From JAYREN01 sp963663375 (GTDB taxonomy: Bacteria > Acidobacteriota > Holophagae > Holophagales > Holophagaceae), in NCBI GenBank assembly GCA_963663375.1, contig OY760195.1, positions 1,736,001 to 1,800,000 on the forward strand: DNA of 64,000 bases, given 5' to 3'. Below are positions 17,039 to 26,150 of the stretch, one piece after another. Numbering within the stretch: the first letter of the stretch is position 1; the number at the start of each line of letters is the position of its first letter. A program made the position numbers and the translations under genes. The notes below the pieces were generated by a model that saw nothing but the letters and a program-made list of their open reading frames with translations, did no database searches and was not told the origin of the DNA.

Positions 17039-18169
17039 ATGAAGCGCCTTCTCTATGTCGCCCCCGCCCTGGCCCTGATCGCCCTGTCCCCCAGGGTCGT
17101 GGGCATCTTGGGGGCCGCCCTCATGATCGGCGGCCTGATCTTCGTCCACGAGCTGGGTCATTTCCTCATGGCCAAGCGCATGGGCATGCCGGTCAAGGAA
17201 TTCGCCTGGGGGCTGCCCTTCGGCCCCTTCATCACCTTCTTCAAGTGGAAGGAAACCTCCGTCGGCATCCGCCCGCTGGCGCCCCTCGGGGGCTACGTGA
17301 TGCTCGCAGGCTACAACCCCGAGGAGCCTGATTCCGAGGATCCCCACGGCTTCCTCCAGCAGCCCTTCGGCAAGCGCATGCTCTTCTACTCCGGCGGCAT
17401 TCTGGCCAATGTGGCCGCGGCCCTGGTCCTGATGTGCGTCCTGGGGGTGGATCGCTCCCGGTCCACCGTGATTCCCCAACCCGCCCCCCTGGCCATCGGC
17501 GATGTCATCTCGGGCATGCCCGCGGCCCAGGCGGGTCTTCAGCCCGGCGACCTGATCCACGCCGTGGACCACCTGCGCTTCCCCGGCAGCGATGCCACCG
17601 AGACCACGGCCTACATCCAGAAAAACCCGGGCAAGCCCCTGGCCCTGAAGATCGAACGCGGCGGCAAGATGATGGATTTCACGGTGACGCCCACCACGGA
17701 TGGCCCCGGCAGGATCGGCATTTCCTTCGGTCCTTCCAAGGTCAGCTATGAGCGACGCCCCATCGCCCTCAAGGATCTGGGCCGGGGCATCGTGGGTGGC
17801 ACCCTGCTGACGGTCGACATGGGGGGCCAGGTGGCCAAGGGCTTCTGGAGGCTCATCTCCTTCCAGGCCAACCTCAAGGAAGTGGGCGGCCCCATCGCCA
17901 TCGCCAAGGCGGGCAGCGATGCGGCCAAGGCCGGCTGGGAGCACTTCTTCACGATCTGCGCCTTCATCTCCATGAACCTCGCCGTGCTCAACGCCCTGCC
18001 CTTCCCCTTCCTGGACGGCGGCCACATGGCGATCCTCGGTTTCGAGAAGTTGCGCCGCAAGGATCTCTCCATTGAGGTCAAGGAACGCATCCTCACCGGC
18101 GGATTCTTCGTCCTCATCACCCTCATGGCCCTGGTGATCGCCATGGATCTCTGGCGGCTGAAGCACTGA
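17039..18169 (+). CDS. rseP: RseP-family site-2 intramembrane metalloprotease
   Basis: Inner-membrane zinc protease that cuts transmembrane anti-sigma factors or remnant signal peptides. 376 aa. HELGH (residues 37-41) is the zinc site in the first membrane helix. A single PDZ domain (around 150-225, VISGMPAAQAGLQPGDLIHAV) follows, and LPFPFLDGGHM supplies the third zinc ligand. Typical E. coli RseP has two PDZ domains, so this is the shorter form. The ATG at 17039 begins just before the first helix. It closes the uppS operon; an intergenic repeat follows. Confidence 0.93.
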   Translation: MKRLLYVAPALALIALSPRVVGILGAALMIGGLIFVHELGHFLMAKRMGMPVKEFAWGLPFGPFITFFKWKETSVGIRPLAPLGGYVMLAGYNPEEPDSEDPHGFLQQPFGKRMLFYSGGILANVAAALVLMCVLGVDRSRSTVIPQPAPLAIGDVISGMPAAQAGLQPGDLIHAVDHLRFPGSDATETTAYIQKNPGKPLALKIERGGKMMDFTVTPTTDGPGRIGISFGPSKVSYERRPIALKDLGRGIVGGTLLTVDMGGQVAKGFWRLISFQANLKEVGGPIAIAKAGSDAAKAGWEHFFTICAFISMNLAVLNALPFPFLDGGHMAILGFEKLRRKDLSIEVKERILTGGFFVLITLMALVIAMDLWRLKH

Positions 18170-18203
18170 TCCCGATTTCTGCGTTTCGTGGCATGAAAGG
18201 AAC

Positions 18204-18382
18204 TGCTGAACCACAGAGATTCCAGAGAAAAGTAGGAGGGCCCCCGAGAAGAGGAATGGGTATCGACCCAATCCCGCGCTTTGGCGATCCTTCGAAGGAC
18301 GAAATCCGGAAGCCAAAAATCAGCCCGCTTTTCTCCGCACCCTCCTTTTACCTCTGCGCCCCTCTGCGGTTCTGCTTTTCCT
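18204..18382 (+). repeat. Family B dispersed intergenic repeat, copy 1
   Basis: The left arm CTGAACCACAGAGATTCC with AGAGAAAAG (18206-18232) is mirrored by a right arm CTTTTCTCCGCACC...CTCTGCGGTTC (18328-18372). This makes a large imperfect inverted repeat with about 90 unrelated bases between. Similar elements lie at 46573-46712 and 57741-58173. The rest of the 240-bp gap shows nothing else. Confidence 0.75.
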
Positions 18383-18409
18383 CAAGTGCAAACAGACCCT
18401 CCGGGTTGA

Positions 18410-19528
18410 TCAGAGCCACCCGCCACTGAGTCGCGCCAGGGCACGCTGGCCCACGTCGGCATAGCGCAGTTCGCCGCAAAGGAGCTTGGCCATGCGGGCG
18501 GGGCTGCCGGGGTGCTTCACGCCCAGCCGGTACCCCAGCGAAGGCAGCCGAAAGAAGACCGCCGCCAGGCGCCGAGCCCAGAGCATCTCGCCGCCGATTT
18601 CTCGCTGGATGGCCGCCGTATAGCCTTCCAGGGCCCGATCCTGGCCCGCGAGCGCGCCGTGGATGGCTTCGGCGGCGCGGACGCCCGTGAGCAGGGAGGG
18701 CCGGATGCCTTCGGCGGTGAAGGGGTCCACCACGCAGGCGGCCTCGCCCACAAGCAGCGCCTGCTGGGTGTGCAGCTCCTGGTCGCCGTCCCAGAGGACG
18801 ATGGGATGGGCGGCCACGACGCAAGCCTCGAGATTCGCCCCGAAGCCCGCCGCGTAGTCCCGCAGGATGCCCCGCAGATCCCGGTCTTGGCGGCCCCGCA
18901 TGACGCCGACCCCCAGGGACTGGCCATCGGCCTTGGGGAAGTTCCAGAGGTAGCCGCTGCCCACGGTGCCGAAGTCCAGACAGAGCGGCAGATCTGCGGG
19001 GCCGGGGGTGGCGCATTCCGCCTCGATGGCGCCCGCCATGCGGAAGCGCCGCCCCGTGAAACCCAGGCTCTTGGCCATGGCGCCCTTGGCCCCATCGGCG
19101 ACCACCAGGTAGCGGCCCCGTTGGGGGCCCTCCGGTGTGTCCACCGTCCAGGCGCCATCCTCGAAGCGCAGGCTCAGTGCGGGGCAATCCTCCCTCAGCT
19201 CGGCGCCTTGGGCCTGGGCCTGAGCCGCGAGGAAGGCATCGAAGACCTCCCGCCGCACCAGCCACAGGGGCTCGACCGTATCGGCCTCGGCCTCCACGGG
19301 ATCGCCGCCTTCCAGCGTGAACCGAAAGCGGCGCACCTTGGCATTGATGGCCGGGGCGAAATCGAAGTCGAACCACTTGGCCACCTCGGGTGAAACCCCA
19401 CCGCCACAGGGCTTGGACCGGGGCGAGGCCTCCTTCTCCAGGATCAGGACCGAGCGTCCCCGCTTGGCCAGATGGTAAGCCGCCGCGGATCCCGCGGGCC
19501 CGGCGCCGATGACGATGCAGTCGAACAT
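18410..19528 (-). CDS. Geranylgeranyl-reductase-family FAD-dependent oxidoreductase
   Basis: 372 aa flavoprotein of the GGR family, which reduces isoprenoid double bonds or hydroxylates aromatic or quinone substrates; the substrate here is unknown. The N-terminal Rossmann FAD site is CIVIGAGPAGSAAAYHLAKRG. RSKPCGGGVSPEVAKWF is a GGR hallmark, and the second FAD contact is LVGEAACVVDPFTAEGI. Homology begins at MFDCIVIGAG, so ATG 19528 is chosen over ATG 19564. It diverges from two MFS genes across 62 bp. A quinone- or archaeol-like lipid role is possible but unsupported by neighbours. Confidence 0.85.
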   Translation of the reverse strand: MFDCIVIGAGPAGSAAAYHLAKRGRSVLILEKEASPRSKPCGGGVSPEVAKWFDFDFAPAINAKVRRFRFTLEGGDPVEAEADTVEPLWLVRREVFDAFLAAQAQAQGAELREDCPALSLRFEDGAWTVDTPEGPQRGRYLVVADGAKGAMAKSLGFTGRRFRMAGAIEAECATPGPADLPLCLDFGTVGSGYLWNFPKADGQSLGVGVMRGRQDRDLRGILRDYAAGFGANLEACVVAAHPIVLWDGDQELHTQQALLVGEAACVVDPFTAEGIRPSLLTGVRAAEAIHGALAGQDRALEGYTAAIQREIGGEMLWARRLAAVFFRLPSLGYRLGVKHPGSPARMAKLLCGELRYADVGQRALARLSGGWL

Positions 19529-19590
19529 GGATCCAGTCTGCCATGGGGCCGTGACACCCGACACGGGCGGGCCATGCCAAGCTAGGGGCC

Positions 19591-20823
19591 ATGCTGGATC
19601 CCTTGCCGGAAGCCGCGCCTCCCAGGCTCTTCACCCGGGCCTTCGTCCTGCTGGCGGTCTTCTACTTCACGGTTTTCCTGGCGGGCTATCAGCTCTTTCC
19701 CATCGTGCCGCTGCATCTGCGCAGCCTGGGGGCGGATCTGGCAGAGAGCGGGCGCTTCATGGGGGCCTTCACCCTGGGCAGCGCCGTGGGCTCCCTGTTC
19801 ACGGGGCCCCTGGGCGACCGTTTGGGACAACGGCGGGTGCTGCGGGTGGCCTCGCTGCTGATGGTGGTCTTCTTCGCCGCCTACGCCCTCATCGACAAGC
19901 CCGAACACCGCTGGCTCTTCTACGCCCTGGCCCCCATCCACGGCCTCGTCTGGTCGGGTCTCCGCACCGCCACCGTGGCCAAGGCGGGCTCCATGCTGGC
20001 CCCAGAGATCCGCGCCGAGGGCATGTCCTTCTTCGGCATGTCCAGCCCCGCAGGCATCGCCGTGGGGCCGCTGCTGGGCCTGCTGCTCTGGCCGGTGCTG
20101 GGGTTCCGCTGGATGCTCATCGCCCTCGGCGCCATCTACGTGGCGCTGCACATCCTCATCAAGAGCCTGCCCAAGGAACCCCCCGAACACCGCCGGAAGA
20201 ACGCCCTCTTCCAGTTGCCGGAAAGGGTCACCCTCTGGCCCGCGCTGCTGCTCTTCGGCATCGGCGTCAGCTTCGGCCCCATGCCGCCGTACAGCGCCCA
20301 GGAGGCCAAGTTTTTGCACCTAGCCATGCCCAGCGCCCTGCTCACCAGTCTGGCCCTGGGCATCGTGGGGCTGCGGCTGATCCTGGGGCTCACGGGCCTG
20401 GGCAAGCGTCCCATCCGCATGCTCACCCCTATGCTGTGGGTCACCCTGGCGGGGATGGCGATGCTGGCGCTGCTCCCGGGCGGCACGGTCCGCCACATCT
20501 CCGCGGGGCTCGTGTACGGGGCGGGCTACGGCATGGTCCACACGCTGATGTTCATGTACATGATCGACACCTCGCGGCCGGATCGCCGGGGCGCCGCCGT
20601 GGGGATCCTCTACTTCAGCTACGACCTGGGCCAGGCCGTGGGCGCCGTGGCCCTGGGCTGGGCCATGGAGCGCCTGGGCGCCCACTGGGGGCTGGCGAGT
20701 GGGTACCGCGGCGGCTGGGCCCTGGGCTGCCTGGCGCTGGTGGGCTGCCTGGTGGTGGCGCCCAGGCTCCTGCGGAGGAGACCGAAGAGCGAGGCCCCCG
20801 TCGGAGTTTCCTCCCCCAGCTAG
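19591..20823 (+). CDS. MFS transporter, first of a tandem pair
   Basis: 410 aa major facilitator permease with about 12 hydrophobic segments. It includes GPLGDRLGQRRVLR, the loop 2-3 motif, following FMGAFTLGSAVGSLF. The substrate cannot be told. The ATG at 19591 has TAGGGGCC upstream. The next gene starts 9 bp later and is clearly paralogous (FQLFP-like segment, ESGRF, GPLGDRxGQRR at matching places), so this is a local duplication. It may act as efflux or metabolite uptake linked to the divergent flavoprotein. Confidence 0.9.
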   Translation: MLDPLPEAAPPRLFTRAFVLLAVFYFTVFLAGYQLFPIVPLHLRSLGADLAESGRFMGAFTLGSAVGSLFTGPLGDRLGQRRVLRVASLLMVVFFAAYALIDKPEHRWLFYALAPIHGLVWSGLRTATVAKAGSMLAPEIRAEGMSFFGMSSPAGIAVGPLLGLLLWPVLGFRWMLIALGAIYVALHILIKSLPKEPPEHRRKNALFQLPERVTLWPALLLFGIGVSFGPMPPYSAQEAKFLHLAMPSALLTSLALGIVGLRLILGLTGLGKRPIRMLTPMLWVTLAGMAMLALLPGGTVRHISAGLVYGAGYGMVHTLMFMYMIDTSRPDRRGAAVGILYFSYDLGQAVGAVALGWAMERLGAHWGLASGYRGGWALGCLALVGCLVVAPRLLRRRPKSEAPVGVSSPS

Positions 20824-20832
20824 ACTGAAGGG

Positions 20833-22029
20833 ATGTCCGAGCCCCGCCCACGCCTCTTTACCCCCGCCTTCACGCTGGTCTTCGCCCTCACGTTTCTCAC
20901 CTTTTTTGCCGCCTTCCAGCTCTTTCCCACGGTGCCTTTGCGCCTGCTGGACCTGGGCGCCAGTGTGGAGGAGAGCGGGCGGTTCCTGGCGGTGTTCACG
21001 GCGGGCTCCGCCGTGGGTGCCCTCTTCACGGGGCCCCTGGGGGACCGCATCGGCCAGCGGCGCATGGTAGTGGCCACGGCCTTTCTCTTCGCCCTCTGCG
21101 TGGGCAGCTATGGATTCATTCAGACGCGCATCTGGATCTATGTGCTGGCCCTGCCCCATGGCGTGGTGTGGTCGGGACTCCTGACGGGCACCATGGCCAC
21201 CCTGGGGGGCGTGCTGCCGGAGGATCGTCGGGCGGACGGCCTGGCGCTGTACGGCCTCGCCAGTCCTGGCGGCGTGGTGGTGGGGCCCATGATCGGCCTG
21301 GCGGAGTTCCGCCACTGGGGCTTCGGTTCCGTCACCTGGATTCTCGCGGGCCTCTTCTTCGTGCTGGGCGCCCTGGCCCTGAGCCTGCCGAAGGACCGGC
21401 AGGAACGGGAGCGCCGCAGCGCCCTGCAGATGCCCGAACGGAAGATGCTCGGCCCCTGCTCCGTGCTCTTCGCCACAGCCCTGGGCTACGGAGCCCTCGG
21501 TACGTACACCGTGCAGGAGGCTCTGAAGCTGGACTTCCAGCCCATCCTGGGCCTGCCCACCACCTCGGCCTTCCTTACCTGCATGGCCATCGGCATGGTG
21601 GGCATGCGCATCGTGATGACCCGCCTCGGCTTTGGTAAGGATCCCGTGCGCCTACTGCCCAACATGCTCTGGGGCGCCTTCCTGGGGCTCGCCCTGCTGG
21701 CCGTCCTGCCAGGCGGCGTGCTGCGCCATGTGCTGTCGGCCCTGATCTACGGCGCGGGCTACAGCATGGTGCACACCCTGGTGAGCACTTACGTGCTAGG
21801 CGTGATACATCCCGAGCGCCGGGGCGCGGCCTTCGGCGCCACACTCTTCTCCTTCGATTCGGGCATTGGCCTGGGCAGCCTGGGCATCGGCATGATTATC
21901 GGTTACGGCGGCCGGGCCTGGGGTGCCGCAGGTTATCGGGTGGGTTGGGCGGTGGCGGCCGCGGCGGCGGGCCTAGCCCTACCCCTGGCCTACCGGCTCA
22001 TCAACTCCCGAAAGGCTCCTGGCCTTTGA
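20833..22029 (+). CDS. MFS transporter, second of a tandem pair
   Basis: 398 aa permease with 12 predicted helices, a diverged duplicate of the upstream gene. Shared blocks include FQLFPTVPLRL, VEESGRFLAVFTAGSAVGA, GPLGDRIGQRRMV and PEDRRADGLALYGLASPGG. It starts 9 bp after its partner, so they are cotranscribed. Its 3' end overlaps the 3' end of the convergent GGDEF gene by 29 bp. Substrate unknown. Keeping two diverged copies side by side suggests different specificities or a pair-forming transporter. Confidence 0.9.
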   Translation: MSEPRPRLFTPAFTLVFALTFLTFFAAFQLFPTVPLRLLDLGASVEESGRFLAVFTAGSAVGALFTGPLGDRIGQRRMVVATAFLFALCVGSYGFIQTRIWIYVLALPHGVVWSGLLTGTMATLGGVLPEDRRADGLALYGLASPGGVVVGPMIGLAEFRHWGFGSVTWILAGLFFVLGALALSLPKDRQERERRSALQMPERKMLGPCSVLFATALGYGALGTYTVQEALKLDFQPILGLPTTSAFLTCMAIGMVGMRIVMTRLGFGKDPVRLLPNMLWGAFLGLALLAVLPGGVLRHVLSALIYGAGYSMVHTLVSTYVLGVIHPERRGAAFGATLFSFDSGIGLGSLGIGMIIGYGGRAWGAAGYRVGWAVAAAAAGLALPLAYRLINSRKAPGL

Positions 22030-25000
22030 AGGCCTCGCGCTCGGGAAAGCTGCTCCGCATCTGGATGTGGCCATCCCGCACCAGACTCTTCAAGTCCCCA
22101 CGCAGGCGGGGGCCGAGCTCGGCAGCATCGAGAGGCCCTGGCGTGTGGACGCCCACCCAGCCATCCCGTCCCGCGTGCTTGGCCGCGTACAGGCACTGGT
22201 CCGCCACAAGGAGGGTGTCCTCCCAGGTGAAGGCCTCGGGCTGGTGGTCCAGGATGGGGAATGCGGCGTAGCCGACGGAAATGGTGCAGCGCAGCCGCTG
22301 GCCATCGGGCAGCACGAATTCGTGGGCCCGGAGCGCCTGGCAGAGCTTCTCGGCGATCAGGTGGGCCTTCTCACGATCCGAACGCTTGGCCACCAGCAGG
22401 AATTCCTCGCCGCCCCAGCGCACCAGGGTGTCCGAGGTGCGGCTCGCAGCCCGCAGCACCTGGGCCGTCTCCAGGAGCACCAGATCGCCTGCCCCATGGC
22501 CGTACGTGTCGTTGACTCTCTTGAAGTGATCGAGATCCCCCAGGAACAGTACCAGGTCCTCGTTGCGCCCCAGGGGACTCTCGCCCTTCTCCAGATGGTC
22601 GCGGAAAATGCGGTGCAGGCGCACCGATTCTTCCGGCATGGTCATGGTGAGGAAGCGGCGGTTGTTCAGGCCTGTCAGGGGATCGATGAGGCTGGCTTCC
22701 CGCAGGGATTCATTGGCCACCTCCAGTTCCTGCGTGCGCGCCTTCACCAAGGCTTCCAACTGTTCGTTGCGCCGCCGCAGGATCGCCGTCCGCCACCGGA
22801 ACGCCAGGATGGTGAGCCCAAGAAATGCCAGCCCCGCGAGAACCAGGAACCAGGGGCGCATCCACCAGGGGGAAAGGACTTCGAATTCCAAGACGCACAC
22901 GTTTCCCACTTCTCCCACGGAGTTAGTGGTGCGCACCTCGAAACGATAGGTCCCGGCCCCCAATCCTGGGTACCGGGCCTCGGGTAGGGTGGTGCTCCGC
23001 CAGACATCCTCCAACCCCACCAGACGCACCTGGTAGCTCATGTCCTCGGTGCCCAGCGAACCGCTGGGAGCGTACCGTAAGGCCAGCGTGCGCTCACCCC
23101 AGGCAATCCGCTGAGGGCCTTGCTTCTCCAGAAGCGAACGTCCGGTCCCGGTGGCGGCCTCCAGCAATACCACGGGCGGCGGGGACTGCCGGGTCCCCAT
23201 CAACTTGGGACGCCCCCGCACCATCCCCACGCTGAGGCCCACCCAGATATCACCGTTGGGATCGAACCAAAGGCCACCCTCGGCACAATCCTCGCCGGGA
23301 AACCCCGTGTGTCGCCCGAACCGCTCCACGCGCTGCCCATTCCAGCGCAACAAGCCCCGGGAGGCCCCGACCCAGAGATCTCCCTCGGGCCCGGTGGCCA
23401 TCGCCACGATGGGGCTCTGGACCAAGGGGTGGGGGGGCACCAGGTTCTCCAGGATGACCAGGCGATCGCCCTTTCGCTGCAACCGGGTCATGCCCTTGGC
23501 CACCAGGTAGCTGATCCAGGCCGTGCCGTCGGGGGTGGGAGCCACCACCAACACGCTGGTGTCCAGCAGACCCTCGGCCTTGCTTAAGGTACTCCAGGTC
23601 TGGCCGTTCCAGTGGGCGACCCCCTGTTGGCCCACGACCCAGATCCCCCCCTGCCCATCGGGCCGGATGCGGCTGATAGGGACTTCCTGGGGCCAGTTCC
23701 CGACCTTCACGGGTTGCATGTCCAGACGGCTCCCCGTCCGGGTGCCCCGCAGGAGGCCGATGCTACTCGTGCCCATCCAGAGTGTCGTTCCCTCGGAATA
23801 GAGCGTCGCCACATACTCGCGGGGTGGAAGGCCCGGCACCGGGATGGTCTGGATCTCGAGGCTGCCCTTCTCCCTCAGCCCGAATCCACCCGGGCGCTCC
23901 TTGGATGGGGTGTAGCCGGTCCAGAGATTGCCATCTGCATCCACCGCCAGAGCCACGAACTGGTTGCCTCGGGTACGGGGCAACACTTGCCACCCACGCT
24001 CATCTCCTGCGGCCAGCCCCCCCGCGGTGCCCGCCCAGATCAGATCATCCGGAGTGCGAGTAATGGTCCAGACCACATCTGTGGGCAGTCCCTGGCGCCG
24101 GGTATAGCCGGTCCACAGCCCTTCCCCCAGGAGCTTGTGCACGCCCTCGCCCGTGATCCAAACCGTGCCCTGGAGGTCCACGCAGAGTGCTCCGGCGCCG
24201 CCCTGGGGCAGTCCCTCCCGCTCCCCTATGAAGCCGAAGTCATCTCCTTCCAGCCAAACCAGTCCCTCGGCCGTGTTCGTCCAGATCCGCCCCCGACCAT
24301 CCACCCCTAGGTTGACGCTGTTCACTGCGGAAAGGCGGAAGGGCAGTACCAGCACCTGGATCGCCCCGTCCGGGGTATCCAGGCGGGCCAGTCGCTCCGT
24401 CGTCCGGAACCAGATCCGCCCAGCGCCATCCACCCAGATGGCCCGGACTTCCGCCCCCAGATCCTTGGCCAGTTCCCGGTGCCTCCAGGCGCCCCCCTGA
24501 CGGATCCAGAGTTGATGACCCAACACTAGGATGAGCCGCTCCCGGCTGGCATCGTAGGTGCCCGCATTGAGACCTTCGCCCCAGGGCAACCCCTCCAGCA
24601 GCTGGAAGGGCTCTCCACTCAGGCTCAAGTACCGCGCCTTGCCTTCGAAATTGGAGAGGATGAACCCCCCCTGGGCGAGACAGACTCCCTGCCGAGGCTC
24701 AAAATTCACGCCACCGAGGGACGAGGGCGAAACGAAGCGCTGCCCGTTCCAGAAGGCCAACCCTCGATAGGTTCTGACCCATAGGCCCCGGTTCAGGCCG
24801 GGGGATAGCCCGTCGGCGGCGATCTTGGCGGAGGGCAGGCCCTCCTCCGGTCCGAAACGGCGGAAACGGTTCCCCTCCAGACGAAACAGGCCGTCCTCGG
24901 TACCCACCCACAGAAAACCTTCGGCATCCTGCACCAAGGCCTGACTGGAGAGATTAGTCAGGCCCTCGTCGGCCCCAAAACTGTGAAAAGCCATGACTCC

Positions 25001-25090
25001 GGGTGGCGCCTTCAGGACAGGCCGAAAGTCGGCTCCGCCCAGGGGCAGGACCGAACCCAAGAACAGGAGCCAAGTCAGGAGTGTGCGCAT
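22001..25090 (-). CDS. Diguanylate cyclase with periplasmic two-component-propeller sensor
   Basis: About 1029 aa one-component signalling protein. A signal peptide (MRTLLTWLLFLGSVLPLGG) is followed by some 700 residues of Reg_prop beta-propeller repeats (for example EGFLWVGTEDGLFRLEG, GDLWVGASRGLLRWNG). A Y_Y_Y domain, one membrane helix (FLVLAGLAFLGLTILAF), a coiled coil and a cytoplasmic GGDEF domain complete it. GGEEF is an active variant, and RTSD five residues before it is an inhibitory RxxD site, so it should make c-di-GMP with product feedback. GTG codons just upstream are less likely than ATG 25090, which has GAGG before it. The SDR gene lies 50 bp upstream. Confidence 0.92.
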   Translation of the reverse strand: MRTLLTWLLFLGSVLPLGGADFRPVLKAPPGVMAFHSFGADEGLTNLSSQALVQDAEGFLWVGTEDGLFRLEGNRFRRFGPEEGLPSAKIAADGLSPGLNRGLWVRTYRGLAFWNGQRFVSPSSLGGVNFEPRQGVCLAQGGFILSNFEGKARYLSLSGEPFQLLEGLPWGEGLNAGTYDASRERLILVLGHQLWIRQGGAWRHRELAKDLGAEVRAIWVDGAGRIWFRTTERLARLDTPDGAIQVLVLPFRLSAVNSVNLGVDGRGRIWTNTAEGLVWLEGDDFGFIGEREGLPQGGAGALCVDLQGTVWITGEGVHKLLGEGLWTGYTRRQGLPTDVVWTITRTPDDLIWAGTAGGLAAGDERGWQVLPRTRGNQFVALAVDADGNLWTGYTPSKERPGGFGLREKGSLEIQTIPVPGLPPREYVATLYSEGTTLWMGTSSIGLLRGTRTGSRLDMQPVKVGNWPQEVPISRIRPDGQGGIWVVGQQGVAHWNGQTWSTLSKAEGLLDTSVLVVAPTPDGTAWISYLVAKGMTRLQRKGDRLVILENLVPPHPLVQSPIVAMATGPEGDLWVGASRGLLRWNGQRVERFGRHTGFPGEDCAEGGLWFDPNGDIWVGLSVGMVRGRPKLMGTRQSPPPVVLLEAATGTGRSLLEKQGPQRIAWGERTLALRYAPSGSLGTEDMSYQVRLVGLEDVWRSTTLPEARYPGLGAGTYRFEVRTTNSVGEVGNVCVLEFEVLSPWWMRPWFLVLAGLAFLGLTILAFRWRTAILRRRNEQLEALVKARTQELEVANESLREASLIDPLTGLNNRRFLTMTMPEESVRLHRIFRDHLEKGESPLGRNEDLVLFLGDLDHFKRVNDTYGHGAGDLVLLETAQVLRAASRTSDTLVRWGGEEFLLVAKRSDREKAHLIAEKLCQALRAHEFVLPDGQRLRCTISVGYAAFPILDHQPEAFTWEDTLLVADQCLYAAKHAGRDGWVGVHTPGPLDAAELGPRLRGDLKSLVRDGHIQMRSSFPEREAFKGQEPFGS

Positions 25091-25140
25091 CACATGCACC
25101 TCTACGGCCCCGGCTCAGTTCACCTTGAGAAAGCTCGCGT

Positions 25141-25914
25141 TCAAGCCCTCCGGTGGACCTTGGCCATGGTGTGGGAGGCCTGATCCCTGCACTTCACGAT
25201 CAGCTCGTCGATGTTCATGTGGTCCGGCAGGGCCATCGCCCAGCGGATACATTCGGCCACGTCGGCGCCGCTCAGGGCTTCGATACCCGTGTAGAGGGCC
25301 TTGGCCTTAGTTTCATCCTTCAGGCGAACCAGGGCGAACTCCGTCTCGGCCATGCCGGGGTCCACGCTGGTCACCCGGATGGGCTCGCCGCACAGTTCCA
25401 AACGCAGGGTCTGGGCCAGGGCCTTCACGCCGTGCTTGGAGGCACAGTACACGCCTCCGCCCTCGTAGGTGGCGTGGCCCGCCGTGCTGCCGATGAAGAA
25501 GACGTGGCCCCAGCCGCTCTGGCGCAGGTGGGGCAGCGCGGCACGCAGGGTCTTCACCACGCCCTCCACGTTGGTGCGCAACATGGCTTCCATGTCCTCG
25601 TCGGGGATCTCCCAGATCTTGTGCAGGCCACTGGCGAGGCCCGCGTTGGCCACCACCACGTGCAGGCCCCCCAGGGCCTTGGCCCCCGCCGCCACGAAGG
25701 CGTTCACGCTGGCGGTGTCCCGGGTATCCACGGCCCCGGCAAAGGTCTTCACGCCATGGTTCGCGGCCAGTTCCTCGGCCAGGGCCTTCACCCGCTCCAC
25801 CCGCCGGGCGCCCAGGATCAAGTGACAACCCTGGGCCGCCAGAAGCCGCGCGGTGGCTTCGCCGAAGCCTGCGGAGGCTCCGGTGATGAGGACGATGGGA
25901 TGCTCGGGGCGCAT
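25141..25914 (-). CDS. Short-chain dehydrogenase/reductase (YdfG-like)
   Basis: 257 aa NAD(P)-dependent oxidoreductase of the classical SDR family. The cofactor motif TGASAGFGEATARLL is near the N-terminus, followed by NAGLASG, the catalytic serine in FIGSTAGHATYEG and the YxxxK pair in VYCASKHGVKAL. DPGMAETEF after the active site resembles the 3-hydroxy-acid dehydrogenase YdfG group, but the substrate is uncertain. The ATG at 25914 has CAGGAG upstream. It diverges from the alanine aminotransferase gene across a gap with an operator-like palindrome. Confidence 0.9.
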   Translation of the reverse strand: MRPEHPIVLITGASAGFGEATARLLAAQGCHLILGARRVERVKALAEELAANHGVKTFAGAVDTRDTASVNAFVAAGAKALGGLHVVVANAGLASGLHKIWEIPDEDMEAMLRTNVEGVVKTLRAALPHLRQSGWGHVFFIGSTAGHATYEGGGVYCASKHGVKALAQTLRLELCGEPIRVTSVDPGMAETEFALVRLKDETKAKALYTGIEALSGADVAECIRWAMALPDHMNIDELIVKCRDQASHTMAKVHRRA

Positions 25915-26006
25915 GAAAACTCCTGGGTTGAGTGCAAGGGCATGGATCGCCCGTTCAATCTTGGCGCCCGAACCTCCGGATCGGAAAGCCTCTTCTTCCT
26001 TTGCTC

Positions 26007-26030
26007 CTGCAAATTTGCATTGATTTGCAG
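26007..26030. promoter_or_regulatory. Operator-like palindromes in the SDR/aminotransferase divergent region
   Basis: CTGCAAAT (26007-26014) and ATTTGCAG (26023-26030) are exact inverted arms. Nested inside is a perfect 12-bp palindrome TGCAAATTTGCA (26008-26019). It is AT-rich within a GC-rich genome and lies between two divergent starts, so it probably binds a dimeric repressor or activator. The protein is unknown. Confidence 0.5.
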
Positions 26031-26150
26031 CCAGGGATTCGGTCACACCTTGGAGGATCCGAACGCTGTCAGCATTGAACCCATGCCTGGGGTATCGCAA
26101 AATTTCCATCCCAGGCGCCCATCTCCCCCGCCTTCCCCATGAGGAACACC

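Noticed and set aside
16922..18316. 464-codon open frame antisense to rseP
   Set aside because: Same shadow composition; no ribosome-binding site or conserved domain, and rseP is secure.
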